Below, in pieces: positions 35,304 through 44,426 of a stretch of DNA of 64,000 bases (its first letter is position 1; every line of letters starts with the position of its first letter). Position numbers and translations under genes: made by a program. This stretch comes from JARYLZ01 sp964388275 (GTDB lineage: Bacteria; Bacteroidota; Ignavibacteria; SZUA-365): contig CAYLZD010000013.1 in assembly GCA_964388275.1 (NCBI GenBank), positions 1 through 64,000 of the forward strand, read 5' to 3'. The notes beneath the pieces are model-generated. The model searched no databases, was not told where the DNA came from, and saw only the letters and a list, made by a program, of their open reading frames with translations.

Positions 35304-38282
35304 ATGACCGCTCGCCTCATCTTGAGATGCGGGTTGACGGCCGCTGCGCTGTTCGCGGTCGCCGTATCCGCGGCGAAGGCTCAGGAGTGGAGAGCACTGC
35401 GCGACAGCGGATACGCCCGCTTGAAGCAGGGCGATCAGGAAGGAGCTCTGGGATTTTGGGAACATTGTGTTCCGCTGATCGAAGCGGCTGAAGGCGACAC
35501 TTCGGCGGCGCTGGAACGAATGTCCAACTCCATAGGCAGCATGTGCATGTCGAAACAGCGATATGCGGAGGCCGTCCCGCATCTGCGCCGCGTCTTGCGC
35601 ATCCGTTCACGGATTTCGGCGTCACCGGTCGACAGGGCGGGATCCATGAACACGCTTGGTCTCGCCTGTTTCTACCTCGGTCTCTACGGCGAAGCAGAGC
35701 CCCTTTTCAGGGAAGCGCTGAAGATCGTCCGGGATAGGAGCGTTACGCACATGACGGCTCTGCTCGCGGGAAATCTGGCGCTGCTACTCCAGGAAACGGG
35801 CCGTTACACCGAAGCGGAACTGTTGCACCGCGAGGTTCTGCAGATCGATGAAAAACTTTGGGGACTGAAATCACGGATTGTCGCCACCGACCTCAACAAT
35901 ATGGGACTGCTGGCCTTTACTCTCGGTCGATATGTGGAAGCCGATTCCATCTACGCGTCGGCGGAATCCATCGGCCGGGAAGTGTGGGGCGAGAACGATA
36001 CAGAATATGCCACAACTCTTAACAATATCGCCGTACTATCAGCTTCCCTCGGCAGGAAGGAAGAAGCGGAGAAACTGTATCGTCGCGCTCTCGAAATCAG
36101 AATCTCGACTTTCGGAGAAAACCATGCGGATGTCGCCCAATCCCTGAACAATCTTGCGGCGCTGCTCGCGGCTTCGGATTCTGTGGACGAAGCGGTTTCC
36201 ATTCAACGCAGAGCGGTGCGCGTATCAATGACGGCTTTCGGACGTGATCATGTCTCCTATGCTCATGCATTGAACAATCTTGCAAGAATCCTTCAGAACC
36301 GGGGCGATGCGGATGAGGCCGATACTCTGTTTCTGACCGCCGCCCGCATACGCGCCGAGAAACTGGGGAAAACACATCCCGACTACGCGCAGTCATTGCA
36401 CAACCTCGGCGCCCTTCGTCTCGCACGCGGCCGATATGCCGAAGCCGAAGCGTTTCTCCGCGAAGCGCTCAAGATACGTGCGGAAAATCTGCGCGAAGAA
36501 AACCTCGATCGCATTGAATCCAATTCACTGCTTGCATCGATGCTGGATGCCGCAGGCAGGCCCGGCGAGGCCGCGGCGCACTTCTCGACGGCCGTGCGCG
36601 GCGCTCGCAAGCTGCTTCAAACCGTATACCCCTTTCTCAGCGAACAAGACAAGCTGAGCGCGGCCCTCCGCGTGGGAGATGTTTTCGAACGCTTTCAGTC
36701 GTTCGTCGCCGATCGCTCGTCGGGACGGCCGGAATTACTGCCGCTGCTGGCTGATCTATTGCTCGCGTCTAAAGGAGAAATCCTCGCGGCAAGCAAGGCC
36801 CGGAGTCATGTTCCGAGGCAGGACGATCCAAGGGCCGATTCACTCAGAAGGACATGGCGAATACAACGCGAACAGCTCGCCCGGCTCTATTCGCTACCGG
36901 CGGATGCCGTAAAACGCAGCGGCCTCTCAATCGATTCGTTGCAGCAAACCGTAAATCGTCTCGAGCGGAACCTGGCGCGTATTGCGACTAAGGATGCCGC
37001 GGAACCGGTTCCGGTTTCCTTCGAGGAACTACGACGGCTTCTCCGACCTGGAGAGGCGTATGTGGATCTGGTAAGATTCAGACGTTATCGGGGACGATGG
37101 ACGGACTCGATCGTCTACGGCGCGCTCGTGTATTGTTCGAAGACCAGGCCGATACCTTCGCTGGTTTTGCTGGATGACGGCGATGAACTCGAGAAGCGCT
37201 GGTTCCGGGCGTTCCGGCACCATATAACGCTTCCGATGGCCGCGTTGAAGGAGTCTCTCGAGCAGGCCTCGCGTATCAAAGACAGCGGCCGTTTAAGCGG
37301 CATCCTGTACGACAGATACTGGGCGAGAATATCGGCCGCGCTTAACGGCGTCAAACGGGTGTATCTGTCCCCTGACGGCGTATACCACCTTGTCAACATT
37401 TCCGCTCTGCGTAATCCGCGAAGCGGGCTACACGTCATCGATGAGTTTGATTTGCGCGTGATCACCTCCGCTTCCGAGTTGCGCAAGACCGCGGAAGGAA
37501 GGCGAGCCGGAAAAAGGACGGCGGTTCTGATCGGAGACCCGGCCTACGATATGTCGCAGTCCGGGATGCGGAATCTCGCCATGCGTCTCTTTCCGATGGC
37601 GCAGCTGGATGAAGACGATGCCGGAATCAGAGGAGGGCTTTCGCGTCTCCCCGGAACAAGAGATGAAGTGCGTGTGATAGGAGATCTGCTGCGGAAAAAA
37701 GGATGGTCCGCCAGGATATTTCTGGGAGACAGCGCGGTCGAAAGCGCCGTGAAATCCGCAGGCGCTCCGTATGTCCTTCATATCGCCACTCATGGATACT
37801 TCCTGCCGGCAACAGGTTCGGCCGGATTGAATGACCGGGGTTCATCGGTTCATAGGGCGTTGTTCCGCAGCGGACTGTTGCTTTCAGGCGCGTCGTCGAA
37901 CGTCATGGAAGAAGCCGGCCAAAACGGCGGACTTCGCGGCAATGAGAACGGAATACTGACCGCTTTCGAAGTAGGCCATCTCGACTTTCGCGGCACTGCC
38001 TTGGTCGTGCTGTCCGCCTGCCGGAGTGGAGTGGGCGATGTGAGGAACGGAGAAGGGGTATACGGATTGCGCCGCGCTTTCACGCTTGCCGGGGCCGGTT
38101 CCGTGGTCATGAGTCTCTGGAATGTGTCTGATGAAGCCACCAGGGAAATGATGGAGGGATTCTACAGGCACTGGCTTCAAAGCGCCGACGCTCACAGCGC
38201 GCTCAGACGGGCTCAACTTGAGTTGAGACGGCGTTTTCCACATCCCTTCTTCTGGGCGGCTTTCATAGTGACCGGCGCCTGA
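35304..38282 (+). CDS. Exported TPR-CHAT (caspase-like) protease
   Basis: This 992-residue protein has a signal peptide (LILRCGLTAAALFAVAV, with an SAAKAQ cleavage site). About nine tetratricopeptide units of the kinesin-light-chain type follow (~30-420; AEAEPLFREALKI, VATDLNNMGLLA, YAHALNNLARIL). A helical linker of ~200 residues leads to a C-terminal CHAT domain (~700-992), a clan CD (caspase/gingipain) protease fold. The catalytic dyad is intact: His830 in HIATHGYF and Cys906 in VLSACRSGVGD; SLWNVSDEATREMM is the family block after it. ATG 35304 is favoured by GGAAAG upstream over GTG 35298. It is the third gene of a plus-strand set with the giant T9SS cargo and the tandem-OmpA protein. 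The target is unknown. TPR-CHAT proteins elsewhere are usually controlled by partners binding the TPR part. Confidence 0.9.
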   Translation: MTARLILRCGLTAAALFAVAVSAAKAQEWRALRDSGYARLKQGDQEGALGFWEHCVPLIEAAEGDTSAALERMSNSIGSMCMSKQRYAEAVPHLRRVLRIRSRISASPVDRAGSMNTLGLACFYLGLYGEAEPLFREALKIVRDRSVTHMTALLAGNLALLLQETGRYTEAELLHREVLQIDEKLWGLKSRIVATDLNNMGLLAFTLGRYVEADSIYASAESIGREVWGENDTEYATTLNNIAVLSASLGRKEEAEKLYRRALEIRISTFGENHADVAQSLNNLAALLAASDSVDEAVSIQRRAVRVSMTAFGRDHVSYAHALNNLARILQNRGDADEADTLFLTAARIRAEKLGKTHPDYAQSLHNLGALRLARGRYAEAEAFLREALKIRAENLREENLDRIESNSLLASMLDAAGRPGEAAAHFSTAVRGARKLLQTVYPFLSEQDKLSAALRVGDVFERFQSFVADRSSGRPELLPLLADLLLASKGEILAASKARSHVPRQDDPRADSLRRTWRIQREQLARLYSLPADAVKRSGLSIDSLQQTVNRLERNLARIATKDAAEPVPVSFEELRRLLRPGEAYVDLVRFRRYRGRWTDSIVYGALVYCSKTRPIPSLVLLDDGDELEKRWFRAFRHHITLPMAALKESLEQASRIKDSGRLSGILYDRYWARISAALNGVKRVYLSPDGVYHLVNISALRNPRSGLHVIDEFDLRVITSASELRKTAEGRRAGKRTAVLIGDPAYDMSQSGMRNLAMRLFPMAQLDEDDAGIRGGLSRLPGTRDEVRVIGDLLRKKGWSARIFLGDSAVESAVKSAGAPYVLHIATHGYFLPATGSAGLNDRGSSVHRALFRSGLLLSGASSNVMEEAGQNGGLRGNENGILTAFEVGHLDFRGTALVVLSACRSGVGDVRNGEGVYGLRRAFTLAGAGSVVMSLWNVSDEATREMMEGFYRHWLQSADAHSALRRAQLELRRRFPHPFFWAAFIVTGA

Positions 38283-38318
38283 CGAGCTCACAAAATCATT
38301 AGGCGCGAGAGCCATCCG

Positions 38319-39896
38319 TCATCGGTTGAGATTCCTTTCCCTCCATTCCTTGTACACTAACGGCAGCAGCAGCCTTTTGTCGGACAGTAGGCTGGATACG
38401 TATTCCATGCGGGCGCTCTCTGGGATTACCGCCGCCAGTGCCGTTCCCGCCTCGCTCGCGTCGGTTCGTATCCATTCGTGCAGATATCCGCGCAGATTCA
38501 GTGCGTAGCACAAGCGCTTGCGGGGCGAGGCCGTCCCGGCTTTCCACGCTAAATCAATCCTATTGCCGGGCAAAAGAGTCACATATGCTTCGTCTGCCGT
38601 GGACAGGGATACATGCGCCCGTGGCTCCGCGTCCGAGACGGCGCTCAACAAGGGCACGCTTCGCGCTTTGAAGGGTTCAGCGGGTCCAAAGTCGGTTTCA
38701 GCGGCGTCAATCATCCAGACGTCGGCCATCGCGCAGATTCGCACACGGAGCGAATCGCCCACCCCGTCATCCTTGAACCGGAGCAGTCTCGCGAACTGAA
38801 CCGCGGTTGCCTCCGGGAGGACTGCTCCTATTTCATGCCACCCTGTCGCTCCGAATACATAAACTCTCAACGATGCCGTCTTCTGCCATCTCCGCAGTGC
38901 GGCGATGATACCGGAATCGTTTTCGGAGGCATACAGGAATCTCAACGCCTGATCTCCCAAAAAGGAGTGAAGCTGATCGAAAACGACAGCGGAAATATTT
39001 GTATTCCGGGCATGCAGTATGAACGATGCTTCATGCATGCCTCGAGGCCGCGCGAAAACGAAGTCGAGCGTATCCTCGAAACCGCCTCGCTGACCGGCGC
39101 CGGCGAGGTCGGATGTCCAGTAAAGGCCGTCGGCTGAAGACAGAAGACCGGTTGCATCGCGGCGGGAATGGTCGTACGCTCGACAGGCGGCCGCCGGATT
39201 CCGCACCGGCCAAAGACGGCCTTCGCTGTCGGCGCGGACGGCTACGCCGCTGTCCGTCTCGACGCAAAGGAGTTCGGCGCTGTTCACATAATCCGTTTCG
39301 GGTCTTTCGTTTGCGATCCGCACCTTCAATGTTCCCTCGGTCGGCATAATCGAACGAAGAACCGTCACCGTGTTCATCTCCAGCGCTTTGCCGAGAGCAA
39401 TACCGAATCCTTCGCCTTCCAGTATGTTGGTCTGTCCGTTCCACGAATAAATGTGCGGGCAAGATGAGTTGGTCCCGCCTGTGGAATAAGAATGATAAAC
39501 GATGTTCTCGTTTATACTCAAGTATCTTCTCGTCTCAAACAGGCTGGCCGCCGCGATGCCGACCGTCGTGACCACGAAGGCGACCTTCAACACCTGGCTA
39601 AAAGCCTGAGGGGCATTCGCCTGCACATGGGTCACATCAGCCAGAGGCACGCGATAGGAACCGGATTCTTTTTTAGATCCATGAAAACGCGTCGCCGAAC
39701 CGACCAGAACGCTGTCGGTCAGACTCCACTTCCTGAATGCGTAAACGTCGCCGCTCGAGGTCAGCACGCTAATCGAACCGAGGCGATCGGGATCGTTCAG
39801 ATCGTTCCGCCGTGGTACTTTGTAGCTTCCCGTACAGGACGAAAGGATAAATGCGGCAATTAGCTGTGTTGCAATTAGACGACTTGTGCTGTTCAT
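38319..39896 (-). CDS. Large lipoprotein of unknown function
   Basis: This 525-residue predicted lipoprotein begins MNSTSRLIATQLIAAFILSS with the lipobox Cys at position 21 (SSC). One internal hydrophobic segment (~105-123, VLKVAFVVTTVGIAAASLFE) follows. The motif SSCPHIYSWNGQTNILEGEGFG resembles the C-P-x-hydrophobic-Y-x-W-(D/N)-G pattern of uncharacterised FCB-group envelope proteins. No catalytic motif is evident. It is convergent with the CHAT gene (36-base gap), and 50 bases downstream of an outer-membrane barrel gene on the same strand, with which it is probably co-transcribed. Confidence 0.7.
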   Translation of the reverse strand: MNSTSRLIATQLIAAFILSSCTGSYKVPRRNDLNDPDRLGSISVLTSSGDVYAFRKWSLTDSVLVGSATRFHGSKKESGSYRVPLADVTHVQANAPQAFSQVLKVAFVVTTVGIAAASLFETRRYLSINENIVYHSYSTGGTNSSCPHIYSWNGQTNILEGEGFGIALGKALEMNTVTVLRSIMPTEGTLKVRIANERPETDYVNSAELLCVETDSGVAVRADSEGRLWPVRNPAAACRAYDHSRRDATGLLSSADGLYWTSDLAGAGQRGGFEDTLDFVFARPRGMHEASFILHARNTNISAVVFDQLHSFLGDQALRFLYASENDSGIIAALRRWQKTASLRVYVFGATGWHEIGAVLPEATAVQFARLLRFKDDGVGDSLRVRICAMADVWMIDAAETDFGPAEPFKARSVPLLSAVSDAEPRAHVSLSTADEAYVTLLPGNRIDLAWKAGTASPRKRLCYALNLRGYLHEWIRTDASEAGTALAAVIPESARMEYVSSLLSDKRLLLPLVYKEWRERNLNR

Positions 39897-39946
39897 TTCG
39901 ATCCGCCTGTAAATTGTAATGCAATTATTTAATGAGAACGTCGTGT

Positions 39947-41122
39947 TCAGTAACAGATCATCGCCCGGATCTGAAAAGAATGACTTGTCATGCTCGCCGT
40001 TAGCGAAGGCGCGCTTTCAGATCTTTCCATGGGCAGGGATTTTCCCTCTCCACCCGCATTGTATTGATATGCGGCCTCGAGTCGAATCGGTTGCAAATCC
40101 AGCATGATTCCCGCGGTCATCAACAACTGATGCGCACCCGCAGATATCTTCACGTGCTCGAGTTCGTAATATCCCATGTTGCTTTCGGATTTCACGGTTG
40201 TTCCGTACGGGCGTATCGCTTCGAAATTCCATCGGGATACTCCTAATCCGGCGAAAATATTGAATATGCGTCCGTGTCCAGGATTGAAATACCAACGCAT
40301 GGACAGATCGCCTCCATAGAGGGCATCCCTGCCGAAGGATTTCCCTGCGTCTACGGCCACTGTCAGGAATTCCACGGGATTGAATAAGACCGATAGCATT
40401 AGAATGTTGTAACCGCTTTCCACCGGACTCGCCTGGCTCAACCGTATGCCCTGCGCGATATACTTCTGCTCTATCGTCCGAAAAATCGATGTGAAAGCCG
40501 CTGCGTCCGACAAATGTGTATACCGATAGGACACACCGGCCGTCCAATAGACAATGGTAGGAAGTCCTTCTGATTTTTCGCTGCCGGCGAGCGTGAGCAG
40601 TCGATCATCGCTGTGCGCGGCCGGCTTCTGTGAGAAGTTCGCTCTCGACTTGGCGTCCTTCTCTCTTATCTCCTGCTGTTGCGACTTTGAACGGCGCAGG
40701 AGTCCGGCAAGCGCCCGGCTGCGCTCGTCCTGCGGCAAGGAATCTGCGACGCCTATCACCGGATCAATGGATGGATCCAAAGGATTGTCACCGCCGCTGA
40801 TCCGAATCCACTGGTCGATTTTTTGAGCAGTTGATCTCAGCAACGGCGGACTGAAACGCACTAGGGAATCCATAGGCGTGCTGTTCCGATAATAGGATAT
40901 GCACGCATATATGCTGCTGTCCTCGGTCATGAAGAAAAACGCCGACCTGTAACCTTCAAAAGCGCCGAACAGCCTGTATCTGTCCCTGTCTCCTTTTTCG
41001 ATAACAAGTCCCAGGTCTCTACCTATTAACAAGCCGGTCAACTTGACGCTGTCCTGTATCTGCGCCGTAAGCGTGCACAGAGGTATGGTAAGCAGGCAAG
41101 CGAGGATTTTTGAGTATTTCAT
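39947..41122 (-). CDS. Outer-membrane beta-barrel protein of unknown function
   Basis: This 391-residue exported protein has a signal peptide MKYSKILACLLTIPLCTLTA ending before QIQ. An N-terminal ~100-residue region (QIQDSVKLTGLLIGRDLGLVI) and a charged linker of about 80 residues precede a C-terminal half with alternating strands, aromatic/glycine-rich (NIFAGLGVSRWNFE, ELEHVKISAGAHQLLMTAGI), typical of eight- to ten-stranded outer-membrane barrels. It ends FQIRAMICY, an acceptable barrel terminus. First gene of a two-gene minus-strand unit with the lipoprotein. Function not assigned. Confidence 0.7.
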   Translation of the reverse strand: MKYSKILACLLTIPLCTLTAQIQDSVKLTGLLIGRDLGLVIEKGDRDRYRLFGAFEGYRSAFFFMTEDSSIYACISYYRNSTPMDSLVRFSPPLLRSTAQKIDQWIRISGGDNPLDPSIDPVIGVADSLPQDERSRALAGLLRRSKSQQQEIREKDAKSRANFSQKPAAHSDDRLLTLAGSEKSEGLPTIVYWTAGVSYRYTHLSDAAAFTSIFRTIEQKYIAQGIRLSQASPVESGYNILMLSVLFNPVEFLTVAVDAGKSFGRDALYGGDLSMRWYFNPGHGRIFNIFAGLGVSRWNFEAIRPYGTTVKSESNMGYYELEHVKISAGAHQLLMTAGIMLDLQPIRLEAAYQYNAGGEGKSLPMERSESAPSLTASMTSHSFQIRAMICY

Positions 41123-41308
41123 CGGGTTTGTCCTTCTGATTTGTACACAGGAAACTTACATCTGCCTCGCGGCGCCGATGTCACGAAACTGTAAAATGTC
41201 TGGCACGCCGCTCCGTTCACCGACTCATGATCGCCGTTCGCCGAAAACGATGAAACTTCCGCAGCCGGGAAGTGTACATTGCATTCGGACACAAAAGGAG
41301 ACGAGCAC

Positions 41309-41695
41309 ATGAAACATCCGGGACATCATCAACGCGAAAAGGCAGGGGCGGGCTTCGTAACTGGCCTGCTGATAATGGCGGCGGGCGTCGCGTTTCTGCT
41401 GGGCAGATTTGAAATCGTAGATTTCGGTCCGATTTGGAGATACTGGCCTTTGATTCTCGTGGCTTTCGGACTCGACAAGATCATCAGAGCCGAATCCTCG
41501 AAGGAGCGGGGGGAAGGAGTGTGGCTGGCGTTCATCGGAACGTGGCTCCTGATCTCTTTCGTTCACGTTTTCGGAATGACTTTCGCCACCTCCTGGCCTA
41601 TTCTGTTGATCGGTTTCGGCATCGGGATGATATACAAGGCCTTTGTCCGGCGGAATGCCGGCGGTATCGACATGGAGGTGGAACATGAGAAATAA
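41309..41695 (+). CDS. LiaI/DUF5668-like membrane protein
   Basis: This 128-residue protein has a basic/His-rich N-terminus (MKHPGHHQREK) and hydrophobic segments at about 16-32, 43-52, 68-85 and 94-106, matching the LiaI-LiaF-type transmembrane region family (DUF5668). AAGGAG lies eight bases upstream of the ATG at 41309. It overlaps the next gene by 11 bases. In Gram-positives LiaI/LiaF control envelope-stress sensing; here, next to a LytS/LytTR pair, a similar envelope role is an inference. Confidence 0.8.
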   Translation: MKHPGHHQREKAGAGFVTGLLIMAAGVAFLLGRFEIVDFGPIWRYWPLILVAFGLDKIIRAESSKERGEGVWLAFIGTWLLISFVHVFGMTFATSWPILLIGFGIGMIYKAFVRRNAGGIDMEVEHEK

Positions 41696-42389
41696 AAGAC
41701 AGGCTCGCTTCGGCGGACAGATTATAATCGGCATTTTCGTAGCCCTGCTCGGCGCGGTTTTCACACTGCATAATCTCGACCTGATCGACGGATGGCTCTA
41801 CCTGCGGCTGTGGCCGCTCGTGATAGTGGCTCTCGGCGCCGGCATGGCGTTGCAGGCCGACAACGGCGGCGGACGTTTCTGGGGGGGCGCCGTCGCGCTC
41901 ATCGGTTTGCTGATTTTATTCAAGAACCTGGACTGGATCGGATTCGGCGTCTGGGATCTCTGGCCGGTGATTCTGATACTCATCGGCGCATCCGTCATTC
42001 TGCACAGTTTCCGGGGCCGGCGGCAGCGCATGCTGAAGCAGACCGGGGAAAACGACGACACCCTGAGCGCCGTGGCCGTGCTCAGCGGCTTCCGCCGGGC
42101 CGTCGTCTCGCGGGAATTCCGGGGAGGGGAAATCACCGCCGTCATGGGCGGCGCCGAAATAGACTTGCGCGGAGCGTCCATGAGCCGCGGGAGGGAAGCA
42201 TCCATTGAAATATTCGCCTTCTGGGGGGGAGTCGAACTGCAGGCGCCGAGGGAATGGAGCGTGAAAGTAGTCGGGACTCCGATTCTCGGCGGCTACGAGG
42301 ACAATACATTTCAGCCCCAGGAGCCGGACGCGCCGCGGCTTTTCATTCGCGGCACGGTGATAATGGGCGGCGTCGAAATAACAAATTAA
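41685..42389 (+). CDS. LiaF-like membrane protein with cell-wall-active antibiotic response domain
   Basis: This 234-residue protein has four hydrophobic segments in the first ~120 residues (GQIIIGIFVALLGAVFTL, LWPLVIVALGAGMAL, WGGAVALIGLLILF, LWPVILILIGASVIL). A cytosolic beta-rich domain with AVMGGAEIDLRGA, FAFWGGVEL and GTVIMGGVEI follows, the repeated GG(A/V)E strands of the LiaF C-terminal family. ATG 41685 with GGAGG upstream is preferred over the 41643 start. It probably modulates the kinase encoded next: 42397 begins seven bases after this gene ends. Confidence 0.85.
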   Translation: MRNKRQARFGGQIIIGIFVALLGAVFTLHNLDLIDGWLYLRLWPLVIVALGAGMALQADNGGGRFWGGAVALIGLLILFKNLDWIGFGVWDLWPVILILIGASVILHSFRGRRQRMLKQTGENDDTLSAVAVLSGFRRAVVSREFRGGEITAVMGGAEIDLRGASMSRGREASIEIFAFWGGVELQAPREWSVKVVGTPILGGYEDNTFQPQEPDAPRLFIRGTVIMGGVEITN

Positions 42390-42396
42390 GAGATAC

Positions 42397-43449
42397 ATGC
42401 ATCCGATATTGACACGGCGCGGCGCATTGCCGCTCTATGCCGCCGTCTGGGCGGCCGGAGGCGCCGGAGTGTGTTTCTCTTACGCCGCCATGGGCATGCT
42501 GGGCTGGGAAGCGGCGTTCGTCCTTGTCTTTCCACTGATTCTCATCGATGCCTTCGTCTGCCTTTCGCCCTGGTACCTTTGCCGGGTGTTTCCGCTGGAG
42601 AATACGCGCATAGGCGTGCTGATCGCCGTGCAGGCGGCTTCGGCGGCCCTCTCGACGGCTTTGTTGACGGCCGCCGGGTACGGCGCGGCTCTGGCGCTGG
42701 GCACGAATCCGGCCTGGTCGGAAATCCCCGGAGAGTATCTGCGCGCTGCGCTGTCCATCGCGGTGTCGGCGTCGGTGCTGTACGTGCTCTCGACACTCGT
42801 GCACTATCTGCTCGCCAATGCGGAAATCGCCCGGGAACGCAAAAGGCAGGCGCTGGAACTCCGTCTGTCGGCCAGGGAGGCGGAGCTGAAGGCATTGCGG
42901 GCGCAGATAGATCCGCATTTTCTGTTCAACAGTCTGAACACGATCAACGCGCTGATTGCCGCGGATGCGGCCGCCGCCCGCAAGACTTGCATCATGCTGG
43001 CCGATTTCCTGCGCCGCAGCCTTGCCGCGGGCGATGCTCACGACATATCGCTTTCGGACGAACTCGAACTGATCCGCTCCTATCTCGCTGTGGAAAAAAT
43101 CCGCCTCGCTGAACGGCTCGAGGTGGAAATCACCGTCGCTCCGGACACGCTGAACTGCCGCATCCCGCCGCTGCTCCTGCAGCCGTTGGTCGAAAACGCG
43201 ATAAAACACGGCATCGCCCGGCTGCTGGAAGGCGGCGGAATCCGAATCTCGGCCGCGAGAAAAAACGACCGGCTCAGGCTTACCGTATCGAATCCATGCG
43301 ATGAGGAGCGCTCCGCCCCGATGCCCGGCATGGGCCTTTCCATAATGCGGAAGCGGCTGGAAACCGCTTACGGCAAGGACGCATCCTTGGTCATCGAGGA
43401 CGGAAACACTTCGTACAGAGTGGATGTTTTGCTGCCATGCAGGAGTTGA
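42397..43449 (+). CDS. LytS/YehU-type sensor histidine kinase
   Basis: The 350-residue product has four N-terminal membrane segments to about residue 140, a coiled-coil stretch (ARERKRQALELRLSAREAEL), then LRAQIDPHFLFNSLNTINAL with phospho-accepting His174 (HisKA_7TM/His_kinase PF06580-type) and a C-terminal HATPase (PLLLQPLVENAIKHGI, GMGLSIMRKRL). It autophosphorylates and passes phosphate to the response regulator encoded next, with which its end overlaps by 13 bases. The input signal is probably at the membrane; LiaI/LiaF-like partners precede it. Confidence 0.92.
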   Translation: MHPILTRRGALPLYAAVWAAGGAGVCFSYAAMGMLGWEAAFVLVFPLILIDAFVCLSPWYLCRVFPLENTRIGVLIAVQAASAALSTALLTAAGYGAALALGTNPAWSEIPGEYLRAALSIAVSASVLYVLSTLVHYLLANAEIARERKRQALELRLSAREAELKALRAQIDPHFLFNSLNTINALIAADAAAARKTCIMLADFLRRSLAAGDAHDISLSDELELIRSYLAVEKIRLAERLEVEITVAPDTLNCRIPPLLLQPLVENAIKHGIARLLEGGGIRISAARKNDRLRLTVSNPCDEERSAPMPGMGLSIMRKRLETAYGKDASLVIEDGNTSYRVDVLLPCRS

Positions 43450-44213
43450 GCATACCGGAGGAAAGCGGCGCGGAAATCCTGCGCTGCATAGTAGTGGACG
43501 ACGAAGCGCCCGCTCGAGCGCTATTGCGTGAGTATCTGTCCGCTCACGAGGACATGCTGCTGCTCGCGGAATGCGCAAACGGTTTCGAAGCTGTGAAAGC
43601 GGTATCCGAACATTCCCCCGACGTGGTTTTTCTCGATGTGCAAATGCCGAAAATCGACGGCTTCGAAGTGCTGGAGCTGCTGGAAAGTCCGCCTCTCGTG
43701 GTCTTTACCACGGCTTTCGACGAATACGCCGTGAGGGCCTTCGAAGTGCATGCCGCCGATTACTTGCTCAAACCCATTTCCCGCGAGCGCTTCGATGACG
43801 CTCTGGACCGGCTTCGAGCCGAAAAAAGAGGCGGCAGGCCGGGCCTCGGCGCGCCGCTGTTGGCTGAGATCCGCAGATCCAGGACGCCTCTGCAGAGGAT
43901 TTTAGTGCGCGACGGCTCGAAGGTTCATGTCATTCCCGCGGAAAGCATCGATTACATTGAGGCGCAGGATGATTACATTGCGATCCATGCGGGGGGAAAA
44001 ATTCACCTGAAATTGGAAAGGATCGCAATTATCGACCAGAGCCTAGACCCGGCGCGCTTCGTGCGGATACACAGGTCGTTCATACTGAACCTGGAACGCC
44101 TCGCGCGCATCGAATTTTATGCCAAGGGCAGCCGTATGGCCATACTCCGTGATGGAACCCGGCTTCCTGTCAGCCGTTCAGGCAATGACAAACTAAAAGG
44201 CATAATCGGCTGA
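43437..44213 (+). CDS. LytTR-family response regulator
   Basis: This 258-residue regulator has an N-terminal receiver domain (VVDDEAPARALLREYL; phospho-acceptor Asp67 in VVFLDVQMPKIDGFEVLE; conserved KPIS Lys near residue 113) and a C-terminal LytTR DNA-binding domain (~150-258; VIPAESIDYIEAQDDYIAIHAG, RFVRIHRSFILNLERL). It binds promoter DNA on phosphorylation by the kinase encoded just upstream. Possible targets are this operon and the barrel gene at 44427, from position only. Confidence 0.93.
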   Translation: MQELSIPEESGAEILRCIVVDDEAPARALLREYLSAHEDMLLLAECANGFEAVKAVSEHSPDVVFLDVQMPKIDGFEVLELLESPPLVVFTTAFDEYAVRAFEVHAADYLLKPISRERFDDALDRLRAEKRGGRPGLGAPLLAEIRRSRTPLQRILVRDGSKVHVIPAESIDYIEAQDDYIAIHAGGKIHLKLERIAIIDQSLDPARFVRIHRSFILNLERLARIEFYAKGSRMAILRDGTRLPVSRSGNDKLKGIIG

Positions 44214-44426
44214 GACAATCGCTCGACATTTTCCGGATAAGGGAACGCAAATACCGGTTATATCGTTTAGAAACAAGCCTGGATGCGCGATCACCTCATT
44301 TCAGAACCGCATAAACACTTCCCCGTCAACCATATCGACAAACAAATTCGGGCTCTTTTCTATTAAACCTCGAATCATGGCAATTGTCTTACTATCGATG
44401 ACCTTTTCCGTCTTTTTGGAGCAATG

